A stretch of DNA of 64,000 bases, taken from contig NZ_JANAVF010000002.1 in the NCBI RefSeq assembly GCF_024213195.1, positions 1 to 64,000 on the forward strand. The letters are read 5' to 3'. Positions 51,177-60,180 of the stretch are shown here, piece after piece. The notes beneath the pieces were generated by a model, which did not search any database, was not told the origin of the DNA, and saw only the letters and a program-made list of their open reading frames with translations. The stretch comes from Streptomyces sp. TBY4. Lineage in GTDB: Bacteria > Actinomycetota > Actinomycetes > Streptomycetales > Streptomycetaceae. Made by a program: the position numbers and the translations under genes. The first letter of the stretch is position 1; each line of letters opens with the position of its first letter.

Positions 51177-51630
51177 CCCGCAGGCGGACGCACCGGCGAC
51201 GAGACGGAAACCGGCCCCCCTGGTCCTGCTCCCCGCACTCGTCCCGGCGCTGCTGGGCTGCGGCACCCATAACGGTCTGCGCGCGGCGGACCAGGGCGCT
51301 CCGGCACCGCGCGCCCAGGGCCCGTACCGGCTCTGGCCCGAACGCCCGCCCGCCCCTCCCGCACCGGACGAGGGGCTCGGCGCCGACATCGGACGGGAAC
51401 TGCGGGAACTGGCGGACCTGCCCGGTGACGCGGCCGCACAGGACGACCTCGGCAGCCTGATGCACGGCGCGATCAGCGCCCGACCGTGGAGGTGGCCCGG
51501 GAGCGGTCGCTCGCCCGGCTGGACCGCATCGCCCAGGCGTACGAGGGCGCAACCCCCCTCAGGGCGGGGCGGAGGCCCGCATCGGTCTCGCGGCATCCGA
51601 AGTCGGCACGTCACGGGGGAGGGGCGGCCG
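51173..51630 (+). pseudogene. Frameshifted lipoprotein gene downstream of the sortase
   Basis: A GTG overlaps the sortase stop (GTGA). Sensible protein sequence then moves through all three frames: VTRRRTHRRRDG in the first, LLPALVPALLGCGTHNG (signal and lipobox LLGC) through RELRELADLPGDAAAQDDL in a second from about 51214, and VARERSLARLDRIAQAYEG in a third from about 51486. This is the remains of a lipoprotein often placed after class F sortases, or sequencing errors. It ends near the convergent FKBP gene. Confidence 0.65.
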
Positions 51631-51633
51631 GGA

Positions 51634-52041
51634 TCACCCGGTGCTGCTCCACCCGGTCGTCCTGGAGAACGAGTCGAGCAGGTCCACCACGAAGACCAGG
51701 GTCGAGCCCGCCGGGATCAACGGCGAGGGCGACTGCTTGCCGTAGCCGAGCCGCGGCGGAACGATGATCTCGCGCCGGCCGCCGACCTTCATCCCCCGCA
51801 CCCCCCGGTCCCAGCCCTTGATGACCTTGCCGCTGCCCAGGGTGAACTTGTAGGGCTCGCCCCGGTCCCAGGAGGCGTCGAACTCCTTCCCGGTTTCGAA
51901 GGTCACCCCGACGTAGTGGACCCGGACGACCATGCCCGGCTTCACCTCGGCCCCGTCCCCGACGACCAGGTCCCGGACGGTCAGCTCGGTGGGAGCCGGC
52001 CCCTCCGGAACGCCGACCTCGGGCTTCGTCAGTTCACTCAT
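51634..52041 (-). CDS. FKBP-type peptidyl-prolyl cis-trans isomerase, 135 aa
   Basis: A single FKBP domain: VVRVHYVGVTFETGKEFDAS, FTLGSGKVIKGWDRGVRGMKVGGRREIIVPPRLGYG, and IPAGSTLVFVVDLL. The aromatic pocket residues are retained. Cytoplasmic, no signal peptide. A GGAGAG site precedes the ATG. It lies 38 bp downstream of the iron-box-controlled fusion gene on the same strand and may be cotranscribed. Confidence 0.93.
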   Translation of the reverse strand: MSELTKPEVGVPEGPAPTELTVRDLVVGDGAEVKPGMVVRVHYVGVTFETGKEFDASWDRGEPYKFTLGSGKVIKGWDRGVRGMKVGGRREIIVPPRLGYGKQSPSPLIPAGSTLVFVVDLLDSFSRTTGWSSTG

Positions 52042-52079
52042 CGCTCTCCGTCGGAAGTCTCGGAAGTGGAAGTCCCACG

Positions 52080-54674
52080 CTACCGAGAAGGAGAGAGCAG
52101 GAAGGGACGCCGGGGCAGCGAGGGCAGTCCGCGCATCAGGCGGTTCGCCGCGGTGGCGTAGGCGATGCCGAAGACCAGGGAGGCGAGGAAGGCCAGGTGC
52201 CGGGAGAAGCCGTCGATCAGCGGGAAGATCTGCCAGTGGGTCAGGTAGATGTACAGGGAGCTGGTGGCCAGGAGGCCGGCGACCCGGTTGACGCGTTCGA
52301 GGCTGGGAAGCGTCGGCACCCACACGAGCAGGGCGAACGTGGCGATGATGATCGCCTCCCGTCCGGGATCGCCGGGGAAGAAGCCGGGCACCGTGGCGAG
52401 CGCGGCGGCCGTGACCAGGATCCGCTGGGCCCTCGTACGGGCCTTCGCCGCCGCCCAGCCGAGTGCGAACAGCCAGAACACGGTGACCGCGTCGGGCATC
52501 AGGGTGCGGTCGGGGAGGCCGACCAGGTCGTAGCGGGTGAGCAGGCCGAGGGCGGCGAGCGCCAGGGGCAGCCCGTAGGGGAACCGGCGCTCCGCCCGGT
52601 CCGCCAGGGGGAGCGACAGCAGGGCCACGGCGACGACGAGGATGTACACCAGAGCCTCGATGAACCAGAAGTGCATGCCCGTTTCGCTGCCCTCGGGCCC
52701 CAGCACGCTGTCGAGGAGCAGGAGGTTGGCCAGGGTGTAGTCGTCGTTGAGGAGCAGCACGAAGCCGACCCAGATCATGGACGGCACTGCGACCCGCGCG
52801 ATGCTGAGGCAGGCCCGCCGGACGCGTTCACCGCGTGCGGCGGTGGTGAGGTGGAAGCGGGCGAAGTTGTAGCCGGCGACCGCGAGGAGCAGGTGCGCAC
52901 CGCCCTTGATGCCGAAGACGTGGACGTGCGAACCGACGATGCAGAAGATCGCCATGGCGCGCAGGGCGACGCTGGTCTCCACGGCCCGCCCGCGCGCGGG
53001 GGCCTCCTCCCGCGCCGGCCCGAGGTCGCGGATCGGCGTGGTGTGCCAGTCGGCCGGCAGCCGGCCGAGCCGCTCCTCGAGGTGGAGGGACATCTCGACG
53101 TACGAGAGGGAGTCGCCGCCCAGGCCGACGAAGGTGCTGTCCGGCGTCACTCCGGGCCGGTCGAGGATGCGGGAGTACAGCCGGCACAGGTCCTCGGGGC
53201 CGTTGCCGCGGTCCCGCGCCGGTGCGCCGGAGCCGGAGCCGGCGTCGGCGTGGGCGTCGGCGTCGGCGGCGGCCGGGCGGGCCAGTTCGCGTACGGCCCG
53301 GTAGTCGGGCTTGCCCGACGGCAGGCGGGGGAGATCCGCCACGAGGCGGACCCGGACCGCCCGGGCCGGCAGACCGCACTCGCCCGTCACCAGCCCCCGT
53401 ATCCGGCGCGCGGCCGCGGTGCCCGCGGCGACGGCGGCGATGGCGAGGGCCTCGTCGTCTCCGCTGCACAGGGAGGTGAAGCCGTGCCGCGCGAGCATCG
53501 CCTCGACCTGCGCGGGGTCGATGCGCAGGCCGAGGATCTTCGCGAACCGGCTGCGGCGGCCGATGATTTCGTACAGGCCCTGGTCGGTGCGGCGCGCTAT
53601 GTCGCCGGTGTGCAGCTCGTCCACCGTCCGGCCGAGGGCGAGGTCCTCGGGGGTGCGGGCGTAGCCGAGCATCACGTTCGGCCCGGCGTAGACGAGTTCC
53701 CCGGTGTTCTCCCCGGGCCACTCGGGCAGCGGCTGGAGCCGGAAGGATCCGCCGGGGACCGGCACGCCCGCCGCCTCGGGGTGGGTTTCCGCGAGGCCGG
53801 GCGGCAGGTAGGCCATGCGGGCCGTCGCCTCGGTCTGGCCGTACATCGCGAACAGCTCCCAGCCGGCGGCGCGTCCGAGGGCCGCGAAGCGGCGGACCCG
53901 GTCGGGCGCGAGCCGGCCGCCGGCCTGGGTGACGTAGCGCAGGTGGGGCAGGTCCATGGAGGCGAAGCCGACGCGGTCGAGCAGGTCGAAGGTGTACGGG
54001 ACGCCCGCGAAGGTCGTTCCGCCTCCGGTGCGGAACATCTCCCAGAAGCAACTGTCGGCGACGGAGAGGTCGGTGAGGATCAGGGCGGCGCCGCGCAGCA
54101 GGTGGCTGTGGATGACGGACAGGCCGTAGCAGTAGTGCATCGGCAGCGTCGTGGCCGCGCGGTCGGTGTCCCGGATCTCCAGATAGCCGGCGATGGATTC
54201 GGCGTTGGCCTGGAGGTTCTCGTGCGAGAGCCGCACGAGCTTCGGCGAACCGGTCGATCCCGAGGTGCTCAGCAGCAGTGCGAGATCCGGGTGCAGTTCG
54301 TGCGCCGAGCCGGGGCGCCGTTCGTCGAGCACCCACTGCCCGCCGTCCGGGTGCGCCACGACGTCCGGGTCGTACGCGTCGACGAGCGACCGCACGGCTT
54401 CGGGGTGGTCGCCGGGCACCAGCAGGACCGGGTGTCCGGCCGAGAGCGCCGCGAGGTGGACGACGAGCGCCTCGACGGTGTTGGCGCCGACCAGCAGGAT
54501 CAGACGGCGCTCGTGCCCCAGACGGCCGGCCGTCTCTTCCACCCGGGCGGCGAGTTCGCGGTAGGTCAGGGTGCCGTCGGCGGTGAGGACCGCGGTGCGG
54601 TCGCCGTGGCTCGCGAGACGGGCGGCGAAGGGGACGGTCTTGGTGCCTGGCAGGAGGGCGGAAGGGGCTGTCAC
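52080..54674 (-). CDS. Adenylation/carrier/acyltransferase-3 fusion protein, 864 aa
   Basis: Three parts in one chain: an AMP-forming ligase domain (about 1-450; STSGSTGSPK, LPMHYCYGLSV, YGQTEATARM, terminal LPSGKPDY), a phosphopantetheine carrier domain (Ser522 in GLGGDSLSY), and a C-terminal acyltransferase-3 membrane domain (about 565-860; LRAMAIFCIVGSHVHVFG with Arg and His). The A4 region lacks the NRPS Asp (no FDA), so the substrate is probably a carboxylic or fatty acid, which is loaded on the carrier and transferred to an acceptor at the membrane. The product is unknown. An iron-box-like sequence directly upstream suggests iron repression, and hence a siderophore or surface lipid role. 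Confidence 0.85.
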   Translation of the reverse strand: MTAPSALLPGTKTVPFAARLASHGDRTAVLTADGTLTYRELAARVEETAGRLGHERRLILLVGANTVEALVVHLAALSAGHPVLLVPGDHPEAVRSLVDAYDPDVVAHPDGGQWVLDERRPGSAHELHPDLALLLSTSGSTGSPKLVRLSHENLQANAESIAGYLEIRDTDRAATTLPMHYCYGLSVIHSHLLRGAALILTDLSVADSCFWEMFRTGGGTTFAGVPYTFDLLDRVGFASMDLPHLRYVTQAGGRLAPDRVRRFAALGRAAGWELFAMYGQTEATARMAYLPPGLAETHPEAAGVPVPGGSFRLQPLPEWPGENTGELVYAGPNVMLGYARTPEDLALGRTVDELHTGDIARRTDQGLYEIIGRRSRFAKILGLRIDPAQVEAMLARHGFTSLCSGDDEALAIAAVAAGTAAARRIRGLVTGECGLPARAVRVRLVADLPRLPSGKPDYRAVRELARPAAADADAHADAGSGSGAPARDRGNGPEDLCRLYSRILDRPGVTPDSTFVGLGGDSLSYVEMSLHLEERLGRLPADWHTTPIRDLGPAREEAPARGRAVETSVALRAMAIFCIVGSHVHVFGIKGGAHLLLAVAGYNFARFHLTTAARGERVRRACLSIARVAVPSMIWVGFVLLLNDDYTLANLLLLDSVLGPEGSETGMHFWFIEALVYILVVAVALLSLPLADRAERRFPYGLPLALAALGLLTRYDLVGLPDRTLMPDAVTVFWLFALGWAAAKARTRAQRILVTAAALATVPGFFPGDPGREAIIIATFALLVWVPTLPSLERVNRVAGLLATSSLYIYLTHWQIFPLIDGFSRHLAFLASLVFGIAYATAANRLMRGLPSLPRRPFLLSPSR

Positions 54675-54683
54675 GGACGCATC

Positions 54684-54702
54684 TTAGGAATGCCTTACCT
54701 CA
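54684..54702 (-). promoter_or_regulatory. Iron-box-like site upstream of the fusion gene
   Basis: TTAGGAATGCCTTACCTCA against the DmdR/IdeR consensus TTAGGTTAGGCTNACCTAA: both outer arms are largely retained. It lies 10 bp before the start codon. Confidence 0.55.
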
Positions 54703-54704
54703 TT

Positions 54705-54726
54705 GGAAAGTCACAGGAAAGTCACA
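54705..54726. repeat. 11-bp perfect tandem repeat GGAAAGTCACA, two copies
   Basis: The copies abut at one-helical-turn spacing; a third variant (GGAAATCACA) follows near 54750. Between two iron-responsive starts this may be an activator site. Confidence 0.55.
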
Positions 54727-54814
54727 GATGGGACAGGGAAGATCCATAGGGAAATCACAGGTAAGGTCGGCTCCGCCGAATGCCCGGCGCGCCGGATCGT
54801 TGCGTACGTCACCC

Positions 54815-54844
54815 TTGACCTTTAGGTAAGCATTGCCTTACTTG
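54815..54844 (+). promoter_or_regulatory. Promoter with embedded iron box for the Fe(III) ABC operon
   Basis: -35 TTGACC at 54815-54820 and a weak -10 TACTTG at 54839-54844. Between them lies TTAGGTAAGCATTGCCTTA (54822-54840), close to the iron-box consensus. A repressor bound here would block polymerase. Confidence 0.65.
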
Positions 54845-54888
54845 TAGGGCGTTCACCGGTTCTCGCTGCACGTGCAGGAAGGCTTCTC

Positions 54889-55908
54889 ATGCGACGCCCC
54901 ACGGCCCACCGTCTCGCCGCGTTCTCCGCGGCGGCGCTCCTCCTCCCCGTCCTCGCGGGCTGCGGTGTCGACGAGGACGATGCCGGGCTCGTGATCTACT
55001 CGGGCCGCAACGAGAAGCTGGTCAAGCCGCTCCTGGACGAGCTGGAGAAGGCCGTCGGCACCACGGTGGCCGTCCGCTACGGCGAGAGCGCCGAACTCGC
55101 CGCCCAGATCCAGGAAGAGGGCGACAAGACCAAGGCGGGCCTGTTCTTCTCCCAGGACGCAGGCGCGCTCGGAGCCCTCTCCACCAAGGGTCTGCTGGAA
55201 AAGCTGCCCCAGGCATCCCTGGACAAGGTCGACCCGGCGTTCCGCGGTGGCGCGGGGGACTGGGTCGGCACCTCGGGGCGCGTCCGCGTCCTCGCGTACA
55301 ACCCCGGCCAGGTGTCCAAGGCCCCCGACAGCGTGCACGACCTGGTCAAGCCGGAGTGGAAGGGCAAGATCGGCTACGTCCCGACCAACGCCTCCTTCCA
55401 GGCCTTCGTCACCGGCATGCGCGTCCTGGAGGGCGACGACGCCACCCGCACCTGGCTCAAGGGTCTGAAGGCCAACGAGCCGAAGGTCTACGACAACAAC
55501 CTCAAGGTCCTCGACGGCGTCGGCAAGGGCGAGGTCTCGCTCGGCCTGATCAACCACTACTACTGGTACGAGCAGGTCGCCGAGAAGGGCGAGGGCAAGG
55601 TCAAGGCGAAGATCCACTTCCTGCCGGGCGGCGACCCGGGCTCCCTCGTCAACACGGCCGGGGTCGGCATCCTCAAGGGCAGCGACCAGGCTCCCGCCGC
55701 GCAGAAGGCCGTCGACTTCCTGCTCTCGGAGAAGGCGCAGAAGTACTTCGCCGACGACACCAAGGAGTACCCGCTGGCCGCCGGCGTCACCAGCACCGTC
55801 AAGGGCCTGCCGCCGCTGGCCTCCCTCGACGCCCCCAAGATCGACCTCGGCAAGCTGGAATCGCTTCAGGAGACCCTGAAGATGCTCCAGGAAGCCGGGA
55901 TGGTCTGA
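54889..55908 (+). CDS. Fe(III) ABC transporter substrate-binding lipoprotein
   Basis: 339 aa, FbpA/FutA type. The lipoprotein signal ends LLPVLAGC. The mature protein starts LVIYSGRNEKLVKPLLDELEK and has the paired tyrosines HYYWYE, which bind ferric ion in this family. It captures Fe3+ outside the membrane and delivers it to the permease. The ATG has GGAAGG upstream. It is first in a three-gene operon with an iron box in its promoter. Confidence 0.92.
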   Translation: MRRPTAHRLAAFSAAALLLPVLAGCGVDEDDAGLVIYSGRNEKLVKPLLDELEKAVGTTVAVRYGESAELAAQIQEEGDKTKAGLFFSQDAGALGALSTKGLLEKLPQASLDKVDPAFRGGAGDWVGTSGRVRVLAYNPGQVSKAPDSVHDLVKPEWKGKIGYVPTNASFQAFVTGMRVLEGDDATRTWLKGLKANEPKVYDNNLKVLDGVGKGEVSLGLINHYYWYEQVAEKGEGKVKAKIHFLPGGDPGSLVNTAGVGILKGSDQAPAAQKAVDFLLSEKAQKYFADDTKEYPLAAGVTSTVKGLPPLASLDAPKIDLGKLESLQETLKMLQEAGMV

Positions 55909-55913
55909 CCCTG

Positions 55914-57593
55914 ATGCCCTCCACGGATCCCGCCGCTCCTGCGGATCCCGCGGCAGCCCCGGATTCCTCCGCGTCCGCGGGTTCCCCGGCGCCGTCGGAT
56001 CCCGCCGCGCCGGCGGATTCCCCCGCACCCGCGGATCCCGCAGTCCGTCCGGCAGGCGCCGCCGCGTCCGCCGGGCGGTCGCGTGCCGGGCGCCGGCCGC
56101 CCGCCGTGCTGCTCGTCCCCGCCGCCCTCGCGGCCGTGTTCGCGCTGCTGCCGCTCGGCTACCTCGCCGTCCGCTCCCTGGAGCGGGGCCCCGCCTTCGC
56201 CTGGGACGTCGTCGCCGACGAGCGCACCGCCCAGCTCCTCGGCCGCAGCCTCGGGCTGGCCGCCGTCGTCGTGGCGGCCTCCCTCCTGCTGGGCGTGTCC
56301 CTCGCCTGGCTCACCGTACGAACCGCGCTGCCCGGGGCCCGGGCCTGGTCGGTGCTGGTGACCCTGCCCCTGGCCGTGCCCAGCTACGTCGCCGCCTTCG
56401 CCTGGCTGTCCGCGTTCCCCGCCCTCGAGGGCTTCGCCGGCGCCGCCCTCGCCCTCACGCTGGTGAGCTTCCCGTACGTCTACCTGCCCGTCACCGCCGC
56501 ACTGCGCGGGGCCGACCCCGCACAGGAGGAGGTCGCGCGCTCGCTCGGCCACGGGCCGCTGAAGACCTTCCTGCGCGTCACGCTGCCGCAGCTGCGCCCC
56601 GCCGCGGCCGGCGGAGCCGTGCTCGTCGCGCTCTACGTGTTCTCCGACTTCGGCGCCGTCTCCCTCATGCGGTACGACACCTTCACCCGGGGTATCTACA
56701 CCTCCTACCGGGCCAGCTTCGACCGCACCCCGGCCGCCGCCCTCAGCGTCGTCCTGGTCGTCATGACGATCCTGCTCGTCGCCGCCGAAGCCCGTACCCG
56801 CGGGCGCGCCGGCCACGCCAGGACCGGATCCGGCACGGCCCGCCCGGCCGTCCCCGCACCGCTGGGCCGCTGGCGGACACCGGCCCTGGCCTGGTGCGCC
56901 GCGGTCGTGTCCGTCGCCGTCCTCATGCCGCTGGCCACCCTCGGGTACTGGCTCGCCGTCGGCAACTCCGCCACCTGGGACCCCGCCCGGCTCCTCGACA
57001 CCGCCGGCACCACCCTCGGCGTCGCCGCCGCCGGAGCCGCGCTCACCACCCTCCTCGCCCTGCCCGTCGGCGTCATCGCCGCCCGCCACCGGGGCCGGAC
57101 CGCACACCTGCTGGAACAGTCCGCCTACGCCGGGCACGCGCTGCCGGGCATCACCGTCGCGCTGTCCCTGGTCTTCTTCGCCGTCCGCTACGCCGAACCC
57201 CTCTACCAGGAACTCCCGCTCCTGGTCTGCGCGTACGCCGTGCTCTTCCTGCCCGTCTCGGTGGCCGCGACCCGCGCCGCCGTCCTGCAGTCCCCGCCGG
57301 TGCTGGAGGACGTGGCCCGCTCGCTCGGCCGCAGCCCCCTGCGCGTCCTGCGCGAGATCACCGTGCCGCTCGCAGCGCCCGGGGTCGCCGCCGGAGCCGC
57401 CCTGACCTTCGTCGTGTGCATGAAGGAACTCCCCGCGACGCTCCTGCTGCGCCCCACCGGCATGGACACCCTCGCCACCCGGCTCTGGACGGAGACCGGG
57501 ACCGGCTCGTTCGCCGCCGCGGCCCCCTATGCCGCCGCGCTGATCCTGCTGGCGGCCATCCCCTCCTACCTTCTCGGGCGGCACCGCACATGA
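55914..57593 (+). CDS. Fe(III) ABC transporter permease (fused two-module type)
   Basis: 559 aa with two FbpB/ThiP-like permease modules, about 12 helices; each carries an EAA loop (EEVARSLGHGPLKTFLRVTLPQLRPA and EDVARSLGRSPLRVLREITVPLAAPG, shown by position about residues 200 and 460). The first 60 residues are an unusual Pro/Ala/Asp/Ser-rich cytoplasmic tail built from repeats of the type PADPAAPADSPAP. The ATG lies five bases after the binding-protein stop. Confidence 0.9.
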   Translation: MPSTDPAAPADPAAAPDSSASAGSPAPSDPAAPADSPAPADPAVRPAGAAASAGRSRAGRRPPAVLLVPAALAAVFALLPLGYLAVRSLERGPAFAWDVVADERTAQLLGRSLGLAAVVVAASLLLGVSLAWLTVRTALPGARAWSVLVTLPLAVPSYVAAFAWLSAFPALEGFAGAALALTLVSFPYVYLPVTAALRGADPAQEEVARSLGHGPLKTFLRVTLPQLRPAAAGGAVLVALYVFSDFGAVSLMRYDTFTRGIYTSYRASFDRTPAAALSVVLVVMTILLVAAEARTRGRAGHARTGSGTARPAVPAPLGRWRTPALAWCAAVVSVAVLMPLATLGYWLAVGNSATWDPARLLDTAGTTLGVAAAGAALTTLLALPVGVIAARHRGRTAHLLEQSAYAGHALPGITVALSLVFFAVRYAEPLYQELPLLVCAYAVLFLPVSVAATRAAVLQSPPVLEDVARSLGRSPLRVLREITVPLAAPGVAAGAALTFVVCMKELPATLLLRPTGMDTLATRLWTETGTGSFAAAAPYAAALILLAAIPSYLLGRHRT

Positions 57594-58624
57594 CCGACGT
57601 ACAGATCACCGGCGTGGAGAAGTCCTACGGTCCCGGGGCGCCCGTCCTGCGCGGTCTCGACCTCACCGTCCCCGCCGGAACCCTGGCCGCCCTCCTCGGC
57701 CCCTCCGGCTGCGGCAAGACCACCCTGCTCCGCATCGTCGCCGGATTCCTGCGCGCCGACGCGGGCACCGTCACCGTTGGCGGCCGCACCCTGTCCGGAC
57801 CGGGCCTCCACCTTCCCCCCGAGCGCCGCCGCATCGGCATCGTCCCCCAGGAGGGCGCCCTCTTCCCGCACTTGAGCGTGGCCCGCAACGTCGCCTTCGG
57901 CCTGACCGGACACGAAGGCGCCGAACGCCGGCGCCGCACCGAGGAGATGCTCGACCTCGTCGGACTCGGCGGCTACGGCGACCGGATGCCCCACGAGCTG
58001 TCCGGCGGCCAGCAGCAGCGCATCGCCCTGGCCCGGGCCCTGGCGCCCGAACCCGCCCTGGTCCTGCTCGACGAACCGTTCAACGCCCTCGACAGCGCCC
58101 TGCGTTCCGGTGTCCGGGCGGACGTCCGGGCCGCCCTGCGCGCCACCGGAGCCACCGCCCTGCTGGTCACCCACGACCAGCAGGAAGCCCTTTCCACCGC
58201 CGACCTCGTCGCCGTCGTGCGCGACGGCCGCGTGGCCCAGTGCGACACCCCGCAAGAGGTCTACCGCCGCCCCGCCGACCCCTGGGTGGCGGGCTTCGTC
58301 GGCGACGCCGTGCTCATCCCCGGCACCGCCGACCACGGCGCCGCCGCGACCGCCCTCGGCCGCCTCCCGCTTGCCGCGCCCCCCGCGGGCCGGAACGAGG
58401 GCACCGTCCTGCTGCGGCCCGAGCAGCTCCGGCTCACCGACACCGCGACGGCCGCCCAGGGCACCGTCACCGACGTGACCTTCTACGGCCACGACGCGAT
58501 GGTCACCGTCTCCGTGGACGGCCTGGACACCCCGGTGGACATCCGCGTCGCCGGCCCCGTCACCGTGGCCCCGGGCAGTCGCACCGGCATCCTCGTCCAG
58601 GGCGAGGCGACCCTGCATCCCTGA
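57590..58624 (+). CDS. Fe(III) ABC transporter ATP-binding protein
   Basis: 344 aa. Walker A GPSGCGKTT, Q-loop VPQEGALFPHL, signature LSGGQQQRIALARAL, Walker B LVLLDEPFNALD, H-loop VTHDQQEA, and a C-terminal regulatory TOBE-like domain. The start overlaps the permease stop as ATGA. Energises ferric iron uptake. Confidence 0.94.
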   Translation: MTDVQITGVEKSYGPGAPVLRGLDLTVPAGTLAALLGPSGCGKTTLLRIVAGFLRADAGTVTVGGRTLSGPGLHLPPERRRIGIVPQEGALFPHLSVARNVAFGLTGHEGAERRRRTEEMLDLVGLGGYGDRMPHELSGGQQQRIALARALAPEPALVLLDEPFNALDSALRSGVRADVRAALRATGATALLVTHDQQEALSTADLVAVVRDGRVAQCDTPQEVYRRPADPWVAGFVGDAVLIPGTADHGAAATALGRLPLAAPPAGRNEGTVLLRPEQLRLTDTATAAQGTVTDVTFYGHDAMVTVSVDGLDTPVDIRVAGPVTVAPGSRTGILVQGEATLHP

Positions 58625-58734
58625 ACCGGGAGCGCGCGCCGGCCTGCAGACCGGTCAGGAATCGAGAAGCCCCAACCACCCTGCAACGCATAGCGTGTTG
58701 GGCATGGGAACACGACAGGCGGATGCCGGCGGGC

Positions 58735-59013
58735 TCACAGCGCGCCGGCTACCCGCGTGATCTCCCAGCCGCGGAATTCGGGGCGCAGCTCAAGGGCGCG
58801 CCGGCATACGGCGTACGTGCGACTGACGGCCTGCTCCAGATCCGGCGCGCGGCAGAAGAAGACGCCCCGGGCGCCGGCCCGCGAGGTATGGACGCGAATG
58901 TGCTCCACCCCGTCCTGGGGCAGACATGCGGACCGCAGCGCGTCCAGGGAGGCGTGCTCGCGTGCCTGCGGTGCCGTGCGGGGTTTGGTCAGGAGGAACT
59001 CGACGAGATACAC
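58735..59013 (-). CDS. Small conserved protein of unknown function, 92 aa
   Basis: Reads YLVEFLLTKPRTAPQAREH after the start, then DGVEHIRVHTS and a C-terminal helix AVCRRALELRP with a closing beta strand (GWEITRVAGAL): a ferredoxin-like small alpha/beta fold by eye. I do not recognise its function. Similar small proteins occur in Streptomyces beside peptide or protease genes. GTG start with no strong ribosome site. It is divergent from the TrmB/LuxR-type regulator. Confidence 0.6.
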   Translation of the reverse strand: MYLVEFLLTKPRTAPQAREHASLDALRSACLPQDGVEHIRVHTSRAGARGVFFCRAPDLEQAVSRTYAVCRRALELRPEFRGWEITRVAGAL

Positions 59014-59133
59014 ACCGCGAACTATGCAGGCGTCCGGAGCGTGCACGTCGGATTGTCGCGCGACACCTTCATGCCTTGGCACAAACATGGCAGGAGGGGT
59101 GCGGGACGCACGGGGAGAGTGGGGGACTTGGCA

Positions 59134-60117
59134 GTGTTGGGACCGCTGGGGCTCGACGAGGGCACGGAATTGGTGTACCGGTTCATCCTGGAGAACCCGT
59201 CCATGGGGATCGACCGCATGGGCGAAGTCCTGGGGTGGGAGCGATCCGCGCTGAACACGGCGCTCGACCGGCTGGCGGACCTCGCTCTGCTGCGGCCTTC
59301 GCTGAACGATCCGGGTCATCTGCGTGCGGTGCCGCCGGAGTTGGCGCTGGAGGCGCTGCTCGCCCGCCATCAGGCCGAACTCGCTCGCAGGCAGCAGGAG
59401 ATCGAGCAGAGCCGGGTGGCCGTCGCGGGGCTGCTCGCCGACTATTCGGTCCTGCGCGTCGGACAGCCCTCCGGAGGGGTGGAGCGGCTGGTCGGCCTGG
59501 ACGCCATCCGCACCCGGCTGGAGGAACTCGCCTACCGCGCCCGGCGCGAGGCCCTCGCCTTCGCACCGGGCGGCCCCCAGCCCGCCGCGAACCGGGAGGC
59601 GGCCAAGCCGCTGGCGCAAGCGACCCTGAAGCGGGGCGTCGGACTCAGGACCGTGTACCTGGACAGCGTCGTCAACGACCCGGGGAGCCGTGAGCACGCA
59701 CAGTGGCTCGTCGCCTCGGGCGCGGAGATCCGCACGGCGCCCTCACTTCCGATGCGCATGCACGTCATCGACCGGGAGGTGGTCCTGGTCCCGCTCGATC
59801 CGCAGGATTCCTCGGCGGGCGCGGTCGTGATCCACGAGGCCGGGGCCCTGGCCGGGTTCTGCGCGCTGTTCGACCAGGTGTGGGCGTCCGCGACCCCGTT
59901 CGGCGAGGCGCCGGCCCGCGGCGGCCCGGAGATGACCGCACAGGAGACCACCTTGCTCAGGCTGCTCGCGGACGGCATGACCGATGAGGCCGCGGCCCGC
60001 AAGCTCGGCGTCTCGCTCCGCACCGAGCGGCGCATGATCACCGAGCTGTCGAACAGGCTGGAAGCGGGCAGCCGCTTCCAGCTCGGCCGGCGCGCCGCTG
60101 AGCTGGGGCTGCTCTGA
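59134..60117 (+). CDS. TrmB-like/LuxR-type transcriptional regulator, 327 aa
   Basis: An N-terminal TrmB-like winged helix (LGLDEGTELVYRFILENP, then GIDRMGEVLGWERSALNTALDRLADLALLRP), a coiled linker, a middle domain (LDAIRTRLEELAYRARREALAF), and a C-terminal LuxR-type HTH (LLADGMTDEAAARKLGVSLRTERRMITELSNRLEA). This two-HTH arrangement is common in Streptomyces, often near secreted peptide or secondary-metabolite genes. GTG 59134 is chosen for GGGGGA seven bases upstream; in-frame starts at 59071 and 59119 are weaker. Confidence 0.8.
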   Translation: MLGPLGLDEGTELVYRFILENPSMGIDRMGEVLGWERSALNTALDRLADLALLRPSLNDPGHLRAVPPELALEALLARHQAELARRQQEIEQSRVAVAGLLADYSVLRVGQPSGGVERLVGLDAIRTRLEELAYRARREALAFAPGGPQPAANREAAKPLAQATLKRGVGLRTVYLDSVVNDPGSREHAQWLVASGAEIRTAPSLPMRMHVIDREVVLVPLDPQDSSAGAVVIHEAGALAGFCALFDQVWASATPFGEAPARGGPEMTAQETTLLRLLADGMTDEAAARKLGVSLRTERRMITELSNRLEAGSRFQLGRRAAELGLL

Positions 60118-60152
60118 GCGCCACCGGCCCAGCGCTGCAGTACCCCTGACAG

Positions 60153-60180
60153 GACGCCTGACACGAAAGTGTCAGGCGTC
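60153..60180 (+). terminator. Intrinsic terminator after the regulator gene
   Basis: Perfect 12-bp stem GACGCCTGACAC with its complement around a GAAA tetraloop, followed by TTTCGT. Confidence 0.9.
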
